The notes: generated by a model from the letters alone, not told the origin. A DNA stretch of 27,840 bases from Tissierellia bacterium (GCA_012798935.1 JAAZMG010000065.1:1-27840), one strand, 5' to 3'. Shown: positions 8,786-15,381, numbered from the stretch's first letter. Numbers and translations: made by a program.

Positions 8786-9055
8786 CTAACTTACCTTTAT
8801 TTTTCTTTGCTCTTCATCGCAAATAGTCACTTCAACTGTCTCTGTTAATATATCTGAGTAGGTGTAAGAAACTCTCCGTACCGAATCAAATTGATTACAA
8901 ATCCTTACTACAAATAAACTAGGATAGGCTTCTTCTAATATACCTTCTCTTGTTGTCGTTCTTTTTCTTCCTTTGTTCGCCTTTAGAATTACCCTTTTAC
9001 CAATACAATCCTCAACGTCTTTGCGAATTTTGGCTAAGTCATTCTTCTCCAACAA
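8786..9055 (-). CDS. veg: Veg family protein
   Basis: Small conserved protein of Firmicutes, in B. subtilis linked to biofilm-gene control; its mechanism is unclear. Family motifs are IGKRVILKANKGRKRTTTREGIL, EAYPSLFVV and RRVSYTYSDILTETVEV. An upstream ATG at 9139 is open in frame but gives a 28-residue extension that family members lack. The TTG at 9053-9055 (or the next TTG codon) follows GGAAGGTGG and gives 89 residues, close to the 86 of B. subtilis Veg, so that start is preferred. It sits between the SpoIID-amidase gene and the DUF3794 gene and has its own strong promoter pair. Confidence 0.92.
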   Translation of the reverse strand: MLEKNDLAKIRKDVEDCIGKRVILKANKGRKRTTTREGILEEAYPSLFVVRICNQFDSVRRVSYTYSDILTETVEVTICDEEQRKIKVS

Positions 9056-9129
9056 AGTAACCACCTTCCAATAAAATACTCCCCTTAACTTAGGGGGCAG
9101 AAGGAGTGTAAAGGGACACTCATGAATAT

Positions 9130-9198
9130 ATGGTATCATATTTTTGTAATTATGTCAAATTAATAAATCATTATACTATAAAAATATTTTTTTGTCAA
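9130..9198 (-). promoter_or_regulatory. Tandem sigmaA promoters of veg, with a leader hairpin downstream
   Basis: P1: TTGACA (9193-9198), 17 nt, TATAAT (9170-9175), a perfect consensus with an A/T-rich upstream spacer. P2: TTGACA (9153-9158), 17 nt, TACCAT (9130-9135), four of six matches at -10. B. subtilis veg is famous for an exceptionally strong sigmaA promoter, and this one would be equally strong. The transcribed leader contains a CCCCT/AGGGG hairpin at 9081-9096 about 25 bases before the start codon, of unknown role. Confidence 0.8.
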
Positions 9199-9214
9199 TT
9201 GCTTAGGTGAAACT

Positions 9215-10597
9215 TTAATATCTAAAATACTTCAAAATCCCCTCTTCTATTCCATTTACCAAGTTATTTATATATTTTTCATCTTTAAACTTAATTTCTT
9301 CTTCACTATTGGATAGATATCCTAGTTCTATTAATAAAGAACTTACATTCACCCCTCTGAAAATATAAAAATTCCCTTCTTTTATACCTCTTACTGGAAC
9401 TTGTTTATTCTTTAGGTTTTCTAGTATATATGAGCCTAACTTTTTACTTTCCACATCTTCCCTAAAATGAAACATTTCACAACCTTTCATATCTGAATTA
9501 GGATAATAGTCCATATGGATGCTTATGAAAAAATCTGGCCGAATCTGATTGGCTTTATCTATTCTTTCATCAGATAGTATCTTTTGGTCTCTATCCCTGG
9601 TTAAATATATAATAGCTCCTAGCTCTTCCAATCTTTTTTTTAATTTTAATGATAATTCTAATACTATATCCTTTTCTAATAAACCTATATTAACTCCCCT
9701 ATATCCAAAGTCTTCTCCTCCATGACCTGGATCTATTACTATGATTTTATCCAAAAGAGGCTTTTTTATACAAGGCAAGTTTACCTTCCTTATATGAACT
9801 CCTGTATAGTAATAGTTTAATATATCCATAAAGTTAGAGCCTTCTTGAGCCATTTTCTCTGCCCCCCATTGGCAAAGACCTAATCCATGACCCTTACCTA
9901 TAGAAACAAATTTAACACCAGTTGGATATATATTAAATCTAGTTGAATCCAAATCTAAAAGCTCTATAAGTTCCTTTCCTAAAAAGGTTTTATTTCCTAT
10001 TTTTATAAACTTAACCCTTCCATGTTCATCTTTTTCTACATTTTCTATAAAACCTGATATTTCACAGTTATAATTTTCACCTATATCGGGAAACCTGGCC
10101 TTTAATAGAGCTTCTACCTCTTCTATATTAAAAGCTTTTTCATTATTCCAATAAGGACTTCCTATACAGTGATTGCACAGAACCCGGCGTAAGTAATCTA
10201 CTTGATTGTCTATAACGTTTTCTGCATTTTCTGTACTTCCTCCACATACTAGATGATATTTAGCATCTATAGGTTTATCATTAAATGTTATTATAATCCC
10301 TTCTGTTTCCTTTACTGCCCTATTTATTTTTTCAATATTTTCATCATATTTATTTCTCCAAATTTCTTTATAAGCTTCTAGGGGTTTTATTTTATATCTC
10401 CTATTATCTTTCCCTAAGGATCTAGAATCTTTTAATAAATTTGTTCTTAAAACTATTGCTTGAGCTTTTAAAGTCTCTATTTGAAAGTTAATATCTATTT
10501 CTAAGGCTAATAATATACCAACCATTTTTTCTAGGGGCAAATATATCTCTTTGTTTTTTTCTTTATCAAAATACTTAATATGAAAACTATTTTTCAT
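9215..10597 (-). CDS. SpoIID/LytB domain fused to an N-acetylmuramoyl-L-alanine amidase (Amidase_3)
   Basis: 460 residues. Residues 1-270 are a SpoIID/LytB domain: LALEIDINFQIETLKAQAIVLRT, with Glu33 at the position of the SpoIID catalytic Glu; CGGSTENAENV; a CNHC motif (Cys141, His143, Cys144); and GKGHGLGLCQWGAEKMA. Residues 283-460 are an Amidase_3 domain with Zn ligands His292 (DPGHGG), Glu308 and His361 (SIHMD), and catalytic Glu424 (IELGYLSN). SpoIID cuts glycan strands and its partner SpoIIP is an amidase during engulfment, so the fusion joins both activities in one chain. No signal peptide or TM segment is visible at either end, so export or a mother-cell role (for example spore cortex release at lysis) is open. 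It is not the canonical spoIID. Confidence 0.88.
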   Translation of the reverse strand: MKNSFHIKYFDKEKNKEIYLPLEKMVGILLALEIDINFQIETLKAQAIVLRTNLLKDSRSLGKDNRRYKIKPLEAYKEIWRNKYDENIEKINRAVKETEGIIITFNDKPIDAKYHLVCGGSTENAENVIDNQVDYLRRVLCNHCIGSPYWNNEKAFNIEEVEALLKARFPDIGENYNCEISGFIENVEKDEHGRVKFIKIGNKTFLGKELIELLDLDSTRFNIYPTGVKFVSIGKGHGLGLCQWGAEKMAQEGSNFMDILNYYYTGVHIRKVNLPCIKKPLLDKIIVIDPGHGGEDFGYRGVNIGLLEKDIVLELSLKLKKRLEELGAIIYLTRDRDQKILSDERIDKANQIRPDFFISIHMDYYPNSDMKGCEMFHFREDVESKKLGSYILENLKNKQVPVRGIKEGNFYIFRGVNVSSLLIELGYLSNSEEEIKFKDEKYINNLVNGIEEGILKYFRY

Positions 10598-10690
10598 TGT
10601 TATACCCCCTATATATAGCTATTAATACATATTATGAAAAAAAGATTGATAAGTGATAAATGTGGCATAATTATTGTAAGTTGATTAATG

Positions 10691-10733
10691 ATCTAAAAGG
10701 GACCATATCAAATTGATATGGTCCCTTTTAGAT
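10691..10733 (-). terminator. Long perfect palindrome, terminator of the LD-carboxypeptidase gene
   Basis: 21-bp perfect inverted repeat (arms 10691-10711 and 10713-10733) around a single base, including AAAAGGGACCATATC and its complement. On the minus strand it follows the carboxypeptidase stop by 7 bases and ends in TTTT. It separates that gene from the SpoIID fusion. Confidence 0.8.
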
Positions 10734-10740
10734 TTGAAAA

Positions 10741-11682
10741 TTATAATATTATAGGCGACTCTAATATGGTTAATTTTTTCTTATCTGCATTTAGCCTTGC
10801 TAAAACTCCAAAAGGTAAAGTTACCATAGGCTCACAGTGACCTGCTTTTAAATTGTATATAGTAGGTATTCCTATAGGCTTTATTATATCCTCTATTACC
10901 TGTTCTAGTGTAAGAGAGTTACCATATCCTGAGTTTTTGGCTATACAATTATTAAAATCCCCTAATATTATACCTTCTGCTTCTCTAAGCTTTCCTGATA
11001 ATCTTAACTGGGTAAACATTCTATCGATTTCATAGGGTTCCTCCCCAATTTCTTCAATAAATAATATCTTATCTTTTAATTCAATCTCATAGGGAGTTCC
11101 TAGGGTATTAACTATTAAGGATAAATTACCTCCTATAATTAAACCTTCTGCAACTCCTCCATTAATAATTTCTATTTCTTCTCCTATAGGATTTTTAATA
11201 ATTCCTAAGTTAAATCTATCTTTAAGTATAAAATTATATAGATTTTCTTTTGAAAAGTCACTAAAATTATCGATTATATCTGAGGAAACCATAGGCCCAT
11301 GAAAGGTGACTATTTTTGAAATTTTGGATATAGCAATATGGAGAGCTGTTATATCGCTATATCCTATAAATATCTTTGGATTGTTTCTAATTAATTCATA
11401 ATCCAATAAATCTAATATTCGTGAAGTACCATAGCCACCCCTTAGACATATAATTCCATCTATTTCTTCATCTTTAAACATTTGATTAATATCTTCTGCT
11501 CTTAAACTATCTGAACCAGCAAGATAGCCGCATTTTTCATAACAGCTTTTTCCCATCTTAACCTTAAATCCCAAATTCATCAGCTTTTTATAGGATTTTC
11601 CCACCTTTTCCCTAGTGGTAGGACTGGCTGGAGCAATAACCCCTAAAGTGTCTCCAAATTTTAATCCTTTTGGTTTTCTCAT
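10741..11682 (-). CDS. S66 family LD-carboxypeptidase (muramoyl tetrapeptide carboxypeptidase-like)
   Basis: Serine peptidase that removes the terminal D-Ala from muropeptide tetrapeptides in cell-wall recycling. The 313-residue protein has the family start GDTLGVIAPASPT, the CLRGGYGTSRIL loop, and the nucleophile Ser109 in FIGYSDITAL. The catalytic Glu is in FIEEIGEEPYEIDRM (about 205) and the His in KAGHCEP (about 282). Length and motif order match LdcA/MccF-type proteins. Cytoplasmic, no signal peptide. MccF-like immunity proteins share the fold, but the neighbouring cell-wall genes favour a peptidoglycan role. Confidence 0.9.
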   Translation of the reverse strand: MRKPKGLKFGDTLGVIAPASPTTREKVGKSYKKLMNLGFKVKMGKSCYEKCGYLAGSDSLRAEDINQMFKDEEIDGIICLRGGYGTSRILDLLDYELIRNNPKIFIGYSDITALHIAISKISKIVTFHGPMVSSDIIDNFSDFSKENLYNFILKDRFNLGIIKNPIGEEIEIINGGVAEGLIIGGNLSLIVNTLGTPYEIELKDKILFIEEIGEEPYEIDRMFTQLRLSGKLREAEGIILGDFNNCIAKNSGYGNSLTLEQVIEDIIKPIGIPTIYNLKAGHCEPMVTLPFGVLARLNADKKKLTILESPIIL

Positions 11683-11733
11683 TTTTTTCCCCTTTTTTAT
11701 TATTCGACAAAAGTCGGGTTGTACCGGGTACCA

Positions 11734-13071
11734 TTATAGGTTTAACATTCGGGAGGCTATTGCAAAATAAACTATTAAACTTAAAGCATCAACTATTGTG
11801 GTGATAAGTGGCCCTGCCATTATAGCTGGGTCTATCTTCATCTTTTTGGCTATCATAGGCAATATCCCGCCAACTACCTTTGCTATTATTACTGTTACAA
11901 ACAAGGTTAGAGATACTGTAAGCGATACCGTTAGACCTACATCATCAAATAAATAAATTCTAAAAAAGTTCACAATTGCAAGAACTATTCCTACTACTAT
12001 ACTAATCCTAAACTCCTTCCACATAACCTTTCCTACGTCTTCTAAATCTATTTCTCCTAAAGCAAGACCACGGATTATTAATGTGGAGGATTGGCTACCT
12101 GAATTTCCACCTGTATCCATTAACATAGGTATAAAGGCGGTCAATACTACTACCGTTTCAAGAACACTTTCGTATTTTCGTATAATGCCTCCTGTAAAAG
12201 TGGCAGAGACCATTAAAACTAAAAGCCACATAACCCTCTGTTTTGCAAGGTTAAAAATATTAGCATCTAGATATTTTTCCTCTGATGGAGACATAGCTGC
12301 CATCTTCTGGAAGTCTTCTGTAGTTTCTTGGTCTATTACATTGACTATATCATCAATGGTTATTATACCTGTTAATCTATCTTCCTTGTCTACTACAGGT
12401 AATGCTAAAAATCCATATTTTTTAAACATTCCTGCAACTGTTTCTTGGTCATGGTTTGTGTGAACATATATTACATCTCTATCCATTATATCTTCAATAG
12501 TGTGGTCTTCTTCGCTTATAACCAACTTCCTTAGGGATACTATCCCTTCTAGTTTCCTATTTTTATCTGTTACATAGCATGTATATACGGTTTCCTTGTC
12601 AAGTCCTGTTTCTTTAATGTGGTCTAAGGCATCCCTTACCGTCATGGTCTTTTTTAGATCCACATATTCTATGGTCATTATGCTACCTGCAGAATCTGGT
12701 GGATACCTTAAAAATTGGTTAATTAAGCTTCTTTCTTCTTCCTTTGCATTTAGTAAAATTTTCTTTACTATATTTGCCGGTACTTCTTCAATTATATCGA
12801 TCATATCATCAAAGAATAATTCATCGATTATATCCTTTAACTCTTTGTCTGTTACTACACCAATAAAATCCCTTTGTTGTTCTACAGAAAAATGGGCAAA
12901 TACATCTACAGCTAAGTCTTTAGGCAACATCCTAAATATTAATAAGGATGTATGGATATCTAAAGGCTCTAATAGCTCTGCTACGTCAGCCTCATTCATC
13001 TCTTCTAGTTCTTTTTTTAATGTTACATACTTTTTCTCTTGGATTAAATATTCAAGTCTTCTTTCATCCAT
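11734..13071 (-). CDS. mgtE: Magnesium transporter MgtE
   Basis: Mg2+-gated channel/transporter of the inner membrane. The 445-residue protein has the MgtE N-domain (about 10-125, with helical repeats such as LPKDLAVDVFAHFSVEQQRDFI). A CBS pair follows (about 130-250; VRDALDHIKETG and GIITIDDIVNVIDQETTEDF) that senses Mg2+. The membrane domain has five helices from about 270, including the signature MLMDTGGNSGSQSSTLIIRGLALGEI. Acidic Mg-sensing residues are abundant. The ATG is preceded by AAAGGGGGG. A 314-bp upstream region holds an unusual leader. The stop is followed closely by a short GTACCGGGTAC inverted repeat (11722-11732). Confidence 0.95.
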   Translation of the reverse strand: MDERRLEYLIQEKKYVTLKKELEEMNEADVAELLEPLDIHTSLLIFRMLPKDLAVDVFAHFSVEQQRDFIGVVTDKELKDIIDELFFDDMIDIIEEVPANIVKKILLNAKEEERSLINQFLRYPPDSAGSIMTIEYVDLKKTMTVRDALDHIKETGLDKETVYTCYVTDKNRKLEGIVSLRKLVISEEDHTIEDIMDRDVIYVHTNHDQETVAGMFKKYGFLALPVVDKEDRLTGIITIDDIVNVIDQETTEDFQKMAAMSPSEEKYLDANIFNLAKQRVMWLLVLMVSATFTGGIIRKYESVLETVVVLTAFIPMLMDTGGNSGSQSSTLIIRGLALGEIDLEDVGKVMWKEFRISIVVGIVLAIVNFFRIYLFDDVGLTVSLTVSLTLFVTVIIAKVVGGILPMIAKKMKIDPAIMAGPLITTIVDALSLIVYFAIASRMLNL

Positions 13072-13365
13072 ATTTACCCCCCTTTAGGAAAACCATAGTG
13101 TCTGGTAATGACTAGAGTTCTCCTTATTATTAATTTTTAATTTAAATATTTTGTAGCTACACCTGGGTACAGGTCCAGAGTCCACTAATCATCACCCCCT
13201 TATGCTCTCCTTAGGGAAACATATTATAATAATCCATATATATAGATTATTCTATTATCACCAATTTTTCAAGAAATTTATCTTTTATTGTTTTAAAAAT
13301 CTCATTATATATTATTGTAACATAAAGTAGAACTTTTATTAAATTTAACACTTTTAAAAAGAAAA
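13072..13365 (-). promoter_or_regulatory. Long mgtE leader with a short upstream ORF and pairing potential
   Basis: No protein gene of normal size is found here. On the minus strand an 11-codon ORF (13157-13192; MISGLWTCTQV) starts behind AAGGGGGTG. Within it AGTGgacTCTGG (13175-13186) can pair with CCAGACACT (13097-13105) just before the mgtE ribosome site, and ACCTG/CAGGT forms a small local hairpin. Further up, AATAATC and GATTATT flank an AT loop around 13226-13249. Many mgtE genes carry an M-box riboswitch, but I could not recognise the conserved M-box core. A possible -10 (TATAAT) lies near 13225. The region looks regulatory but is unassigned. Confidence 0.35.
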
Positions 13366-13387
13366 AAGATAGGCTTAGGCCTATCTT
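13366..13387 (-). terminator. Intrinsic terminator of the HesB-like selenoprotein gene
   Basis: Perfect AAGATAGGC / GCCTATCTT inverted repeat with TTAG loop, followed on the minus strand by TTTTTTC. The gene's stop codon lies in the first arm. Confidence 0.85.
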
Positions 13388-13682
13388 AGCAGGATGCTCC
13401 TCCTCTATCTGGTGTAACGCTAAATCCTCGTCTTAACCAACTGTCGCTATAATCAATTGTAAATGTATTAAAGCTTTCTGTTAAATCTTCTTCTATTAAA
13501 AATGTATAGTCACCAATTTCTATTGATGCGTCTCCTTCCTTAAGCTCATCCAGAGCTAAACCAAAAGATGGACCGCCTCAACCATAACCTGCAATATAAA
13601 TTCTTAAAGGTTTTTTATCTTTTCTAGATTCCATTACTTTTTTAAGTTCATCATTAGCTTTTTGAGTTAAATCTACTTTCAT
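13386..13682 (-). CDS. HesB-like selenoprotein (in-frame UGA read as selenocysteine)
   Basis: 98 codons from ATG (13680-13682, with AGGAGG at 13693-13698) to TAA, interrupted only by TGA at 13578-13580 (codon 35). Translation is continuous and family-like on both sides: MKVDLTQKANDELKKVMESR, then PLRIYIAGYG-U-GGPSFGLALDEL, a central strand region, and a C-terminal GGASC. This fits the HesB/IscA fold, where the residue at the UGA position is the first metal/cluster-binding Cys. HesB-like proteins with Sec at GYGUGGPSFG are a recognised prokaryotic selenoprotein family; function is probably Fe-S or persulfide related but unproven. A SECIS-like hairpin follows the UGA at the right distance. The gene has its own sigmaA promoter, a palindromic operator and a terminator, all arguing against a pseudogene. 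Gene callers will miss or split it. Confidence 0.88.
13543..13557 (-). promoter_or_regulatory. Bacterial SECIS-like hairpin in the HesB-like gene
   Basis: In the mRNA AGCTC (13553-13557) pairs with GAGCT (13543-13547) around the loop TGGAT. TT/AA pairing below is possible after one mismatch. The loop begins 26 nt after the UGA and has G at its second and third positions. Bacterial SECIS elements typically have a loop 16-37 nt after UGA with G among the first two loop bases. Confidence 0.65.
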
Positions 13683-13723
13683 CTTTTTTATTCCTCCTAT
13701 ATTATATTTGTTCTACAACATAT

Positions 13724-13779
13724 ATACCCCTCAAGGGTATTGTTAAACATATTATATATTACTTTTTTAAACAAGTCAA
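13724..13779 (-). promoter_or_regulatory. Promoter and CsoR/CstR-like operator of the HesB-like gene
   Basis: TTGACT (13774-13779), 17 nt, TATAAT (13751-13756). A palindrome ATACCCC-TCAA-GGGTAT (13724-13740) covers the predicted transcription start to about +20. It matches the 17-bp palindrome in the glutaredoxin promoter. C/G-run palindromes of this shape are typical operators of the CsoR/CstR/FrmR repressor family. Confidence 0.7.
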
Positions 13780-13790
13780 ATGAAAAATTT

Positions 13791-13816
13791 AGCCCTCTAA
13801 CTTTCGTTAGAGGGCT
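13791..13816 (-). terminator. Intrinsic terminator of the holin-like gene
   Basis: Perfect 11-bp inverted repeat AGCCCTCTAAC / GTTAGAGGGCT with a 4-nt loop and a T-rich tail (AAATTTTTC) on the minus strand, five bases after the stop. Confidence 0.88.
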
Positions 13817-13820
13817 CCTT

Positions 13821-14204
13821 TTACATAGCTCTTCCTGGTATTATTACATCTACTACGCCTATAACTAATGCACCTATTATTGCTCCCCATACTGATATGT
13901 TAAATCCTGGAACTATAAATTTGGTAGCATATAATATAATTGCGGCTACAATAAATCCCGAAATACCTCTACCAAAGGGGGAAGCATTGACTCCAGCAAA
14001 TTTTTGCACTAGATAGTCTAGCAATGCTATAACTACTGCCGCTAATAATAAGCTCCATAAATTATTTATAGAAAATCCAGGTGTTAAAAATGCTGCAATC
14101 CCAACAACTATTGCAGTAACCAGTATTCTTATGAGGATCTCACTTATATCCCAATCTTTCGTTCTATTGTCTGTCCTATTCCTATCTTTATCATTATTAT
14201 CCAT
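13821..14204 (-). CDS. Phage-holin-4-superfamily-like membrane protein (chromosomal)
   Basis: 127-residue protein with a charged hydrophilic N-terminus (MDNNDKDRNRTDNR) and about four TM helices, two of them repeating the pattern LTPGFSINNLWSLLLAAVVIA and IVPGFNISVWGAIIGALVIG. The repeat unit PGF-x-[IV]-x2-[LV]W is characteristic of the PF04020-type holin superfamily IV proteins. These are widespread chromosomal membrane proteins with no proven lytic role. An ATG ten codons upstream is open, but AGGAGGTGA at 14209-14217 sits four bases before the internal ATG at 14202-14204, so the shorter start is chosen. There are no phage genes around it. Confidence 0.8.
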   Translation of the reverse strand: MDNNDKDRNRTDNRTKDWDISEILIRILVTAIVVGIAAFLTPGFSINNLWSLLLAAVVIALLDYLVQKFAGVNASPFGRGISGFIVAAIILYATKFIVPGFNISVWGAIIGALVIGVVDVIIPGRAM

Positions 14205-14363
14205 TAGTTCACCTCCTGATATAAGAATGTCCATTTTTAAATTTTTTATGCAATTTTATAATAAATAATTTTTATAATTTAAACATATGATATATTTACA
14301 TTACACAGGGTATAAAAAGTATGTTAATATAATATAAAGATTAAACATAAGGAGGTAAAAATA

Positions 14364-14549
14364 ATGGAAATTACTAAAGATATGCTAATAGGCGAGCTAA
14401 TTCGAAACAAACCAGAAGCAGTAGAAACTCTAATGAGATTTGGAATGGGATGTATTGGATGTCCATCTAGTCAAATGGAAAGTTTGGAAGAAGCTGCAAT
14501 GGTTCATGGTATAGATCTAGAACAACTATTGAAAGCTTTAAATGCATAA
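14364..14549 (+). CDS. DUF1858 domain protein
   Basis: 61-residue protein made wholly of one DUF1858 domain: ITKDMLIGELIRNKPEAVETLMRFGMGCIGCPSSQMESLEEAA. The CxxC (Cys31 and Cys34, in GCIGCP) could bind metal or act in redox chemistry. The domain is related to the N-terminal part of ScdA/RIC and is common beside Fe-S and redox genes in anaerobes. The start is preceded by AAGGAGG. It is convergent with the glutaredoxin gene and shares its terminator. A GGGTAT half-site occurs in its upstream region (about 14308-14313) but no full palindrome. Its function is not known. Confidence 0.88.
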   Translation: MEITKDMLIGELIRNKPEAVETLMRFGMGCIGCPSSQMESLEEAAMVHGIDLEQLLKALNA

Positions 14550-14558
14550 TGTATAAGA

Positions 14559-14607
14559 AAAAAAGGATCTGTTTTACAATTTAAATCATAAAACAGATCC
14601 TTTTTTA
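14559..14607. terminator. Bidirectional terminator between the DUF1858 and glutaredoxin genes
   Basis: Inverted repeat AAAAAAGGATCTGTTTTA / TAAAACAGATCCTTTTTT with a 12-nt loop; A- and T-runs on both sides serve both convergent genes. Confidence 0.88.
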
Positions 14608-14616
14608 CCATTCTTT

Positions 14617-14847
14617 TTATTTGTCAAGTAATTGATCAATCTTATCTTTGTCAAATCCTACTATTTCCTCACCATCAATTAGTATTACAGGAACTCCCAT
14701 ATGTCCCATACTCATCAATTCTTTTCTTGCTTCTCTATCCGTTTGAATATTTTTTTCAATATAAGCTACTCCCTTTTCATCTAAATATTCCTTAGCAGAT
14801 ACACAGTATGGACATGTGTTACTTGAAAAAACTACTACATTAGCCAT
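14617..14847 (-). CDS. Glutaredoxin-family thiol oxidoreductase (CPYC)
   Basis: 76-residue thioredoxin-fold protein: ANVVVFSSNTCPYCVSAKEYL carries the dithiol CPYC (Cys12, Cys15). GVPVILIDGEEIVGFDKDKIDQLL has the cis-Pro loop and the GFD helix start typical of small NrdH/YruB-type glutaredoxins. It reduces disulfides or persulfides, with electrons from thioredoxin reductase or another low-molecular-weight thiol system rather than necessarily glutathione. Its promoter spacer contains the same 17-bp palindrome as the HesB-like selenoprotein promoter, which suggests joint regulation. Confidence 0.92.
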   Translation of the reverse strand: MANVVVFSSNTCPYCVSAKEYLDEKGVAYIEKNIQTDREARKELMSMGHMGVPVILIDGEEIVGFDKDKIDQLLDK

Positions 14848-14890
14848 TTTACAATCCTCCTTATATGCTTCTTTATTATTTATATTATAT

Positions 14891-14920
14891 ATTATACCCT
14901 ATAGGGGTATAATATGTCAA
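14891..14920 (-). promoter_or_regulatory. Glutaredoxin promoter with the operator in the spacer
   Basis: TTGACA (14915-14920), 18 nt, TATAAT (14891-14896), both hexamers perfect. The palindrome ATACCC-TATA-GGGGTAT (14894-14910; minus-strand reading ATACCCC-TATA-GGGTAT) fills the spacer and overlaps the -10, ideal for repression by steric block. A half-site ATACCCCC occurs further out at about 14949-14956. Confidence 0.8.
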
Positions 14921-15002
14921 GTTTTTGAAATTTGTTTCTTATTTTAGAATACCCCCTATTAACTTAATTAATCAAAATAAGTTTATATGTTTTTATCTCC
15001 AT

Positions 15003-15031
15003 TTGACAAAATAATAGTAAAGCACTATAAT
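15003..15031 (+). promoter_or_regulatory. Consensus sigmaA promoter of the ComFB-like gene
   Basis: TTGACA, 17 nt, TATAAT: a perfect match. The implied AT-rich leader is about 60 nt before the start codon. The rest of the 14921-15099 gap is AT-rich with nothing else recognisable. Confidence 0.8.
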
Positions 15032-15099
15032 AAAAAGAATGATTTTAAAATTATATAATCAAATATACTTATATCTATAATATAAAAGGACTGGTAAAA

Positions 15100-15381
15100 A
15101 TGTTAAAAAATTATATGGAAATTTTAGTTGATGAAGTTTATAGTGAAGTAAAGGATAAGTATGAAATATGTAAATATGAAGAATATATAGATGATATTAA
15201 GTCCATTGCATTAAATAATCTTCCTCCAGTTTATTTCTTGTCTAATGTTAGTGAAGGTGAAAAGAAAGCATTTTTGTTGGACAGGCAGAGAAAAATCACC
15301 GTTCTTGCTAAGATTACAGAAGCTGTAGAAATAGTGTCTAAAAAATGTAAACATGATAAAAAAACGAGGGAAAATATGTAG
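15100..15381 (+). CDS. ComFB-like protein (late competence development ComFB family)
   Basis: 93-residue protein. LKNYMEILVDEVYSEV followed by DDIKSIALNNLPPVYFLS matches the ComFB fold (helical, with DI-x-A-LNxLPPxY). Some ComFB-domain proteins have been reported to bind cyclic dinucleotides. Canonical members have a Cys cluster (CxxC-type) before the DI motif that binds zinc. Here only Cys23 remains (ICKYEEYIDDI), so metal binding may be lost. No competence genes adjoin it. The start has GGACTGG upstream, a modest ribosome site. The end of the gene forms one arm of the terminator. Confidence 0.75.
   Translation: MLKNYMEILVDEVYSEVKDKYEICKYEEYIDDIKSIALNNLPPVYFLSNVSEGEKKAFLLDRQRKITVLAKITEAVEIVSKKCKHDKKTRENM

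Noticed and set aside
9056..9139. The longer veg frame starting at the ATG at 9139
   Set aside because: The extra 28 residues are unlike any Veg protein and the frame would overlap the second promoter; the TTG after GGAAGGTGG gives the family length.
12596..13087. 163-codon plus-strand open frame
   Set aside because: It lies opposite mgtE, has Ser-rich composition typical of an antisense shadow, and has no ribosome site.
13072..13365. M-box magnesium riboswitch before mgtE
   Set aside because: The conserved M-box core could not be recognised by eye; a covariance search is needed, so only an unassigned leader is reported.
13386..13682. Reading the TGA in the HesB-like gene as a pseudogene or a sequencing error
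   Set aside because: The frame is intact on both sides, the stop lies exactly at the metal-binding Cys position, a SECIS-like hairpin follows, and promoter, operator, ribosome site and terminator are all in place.
13821..14204. Prophage remnant suggested by the holin-like protein
   Set aside because: Holin-superfamily IV proteins are common chromosomal membrane proteins, and no other phage gene lies nearby.
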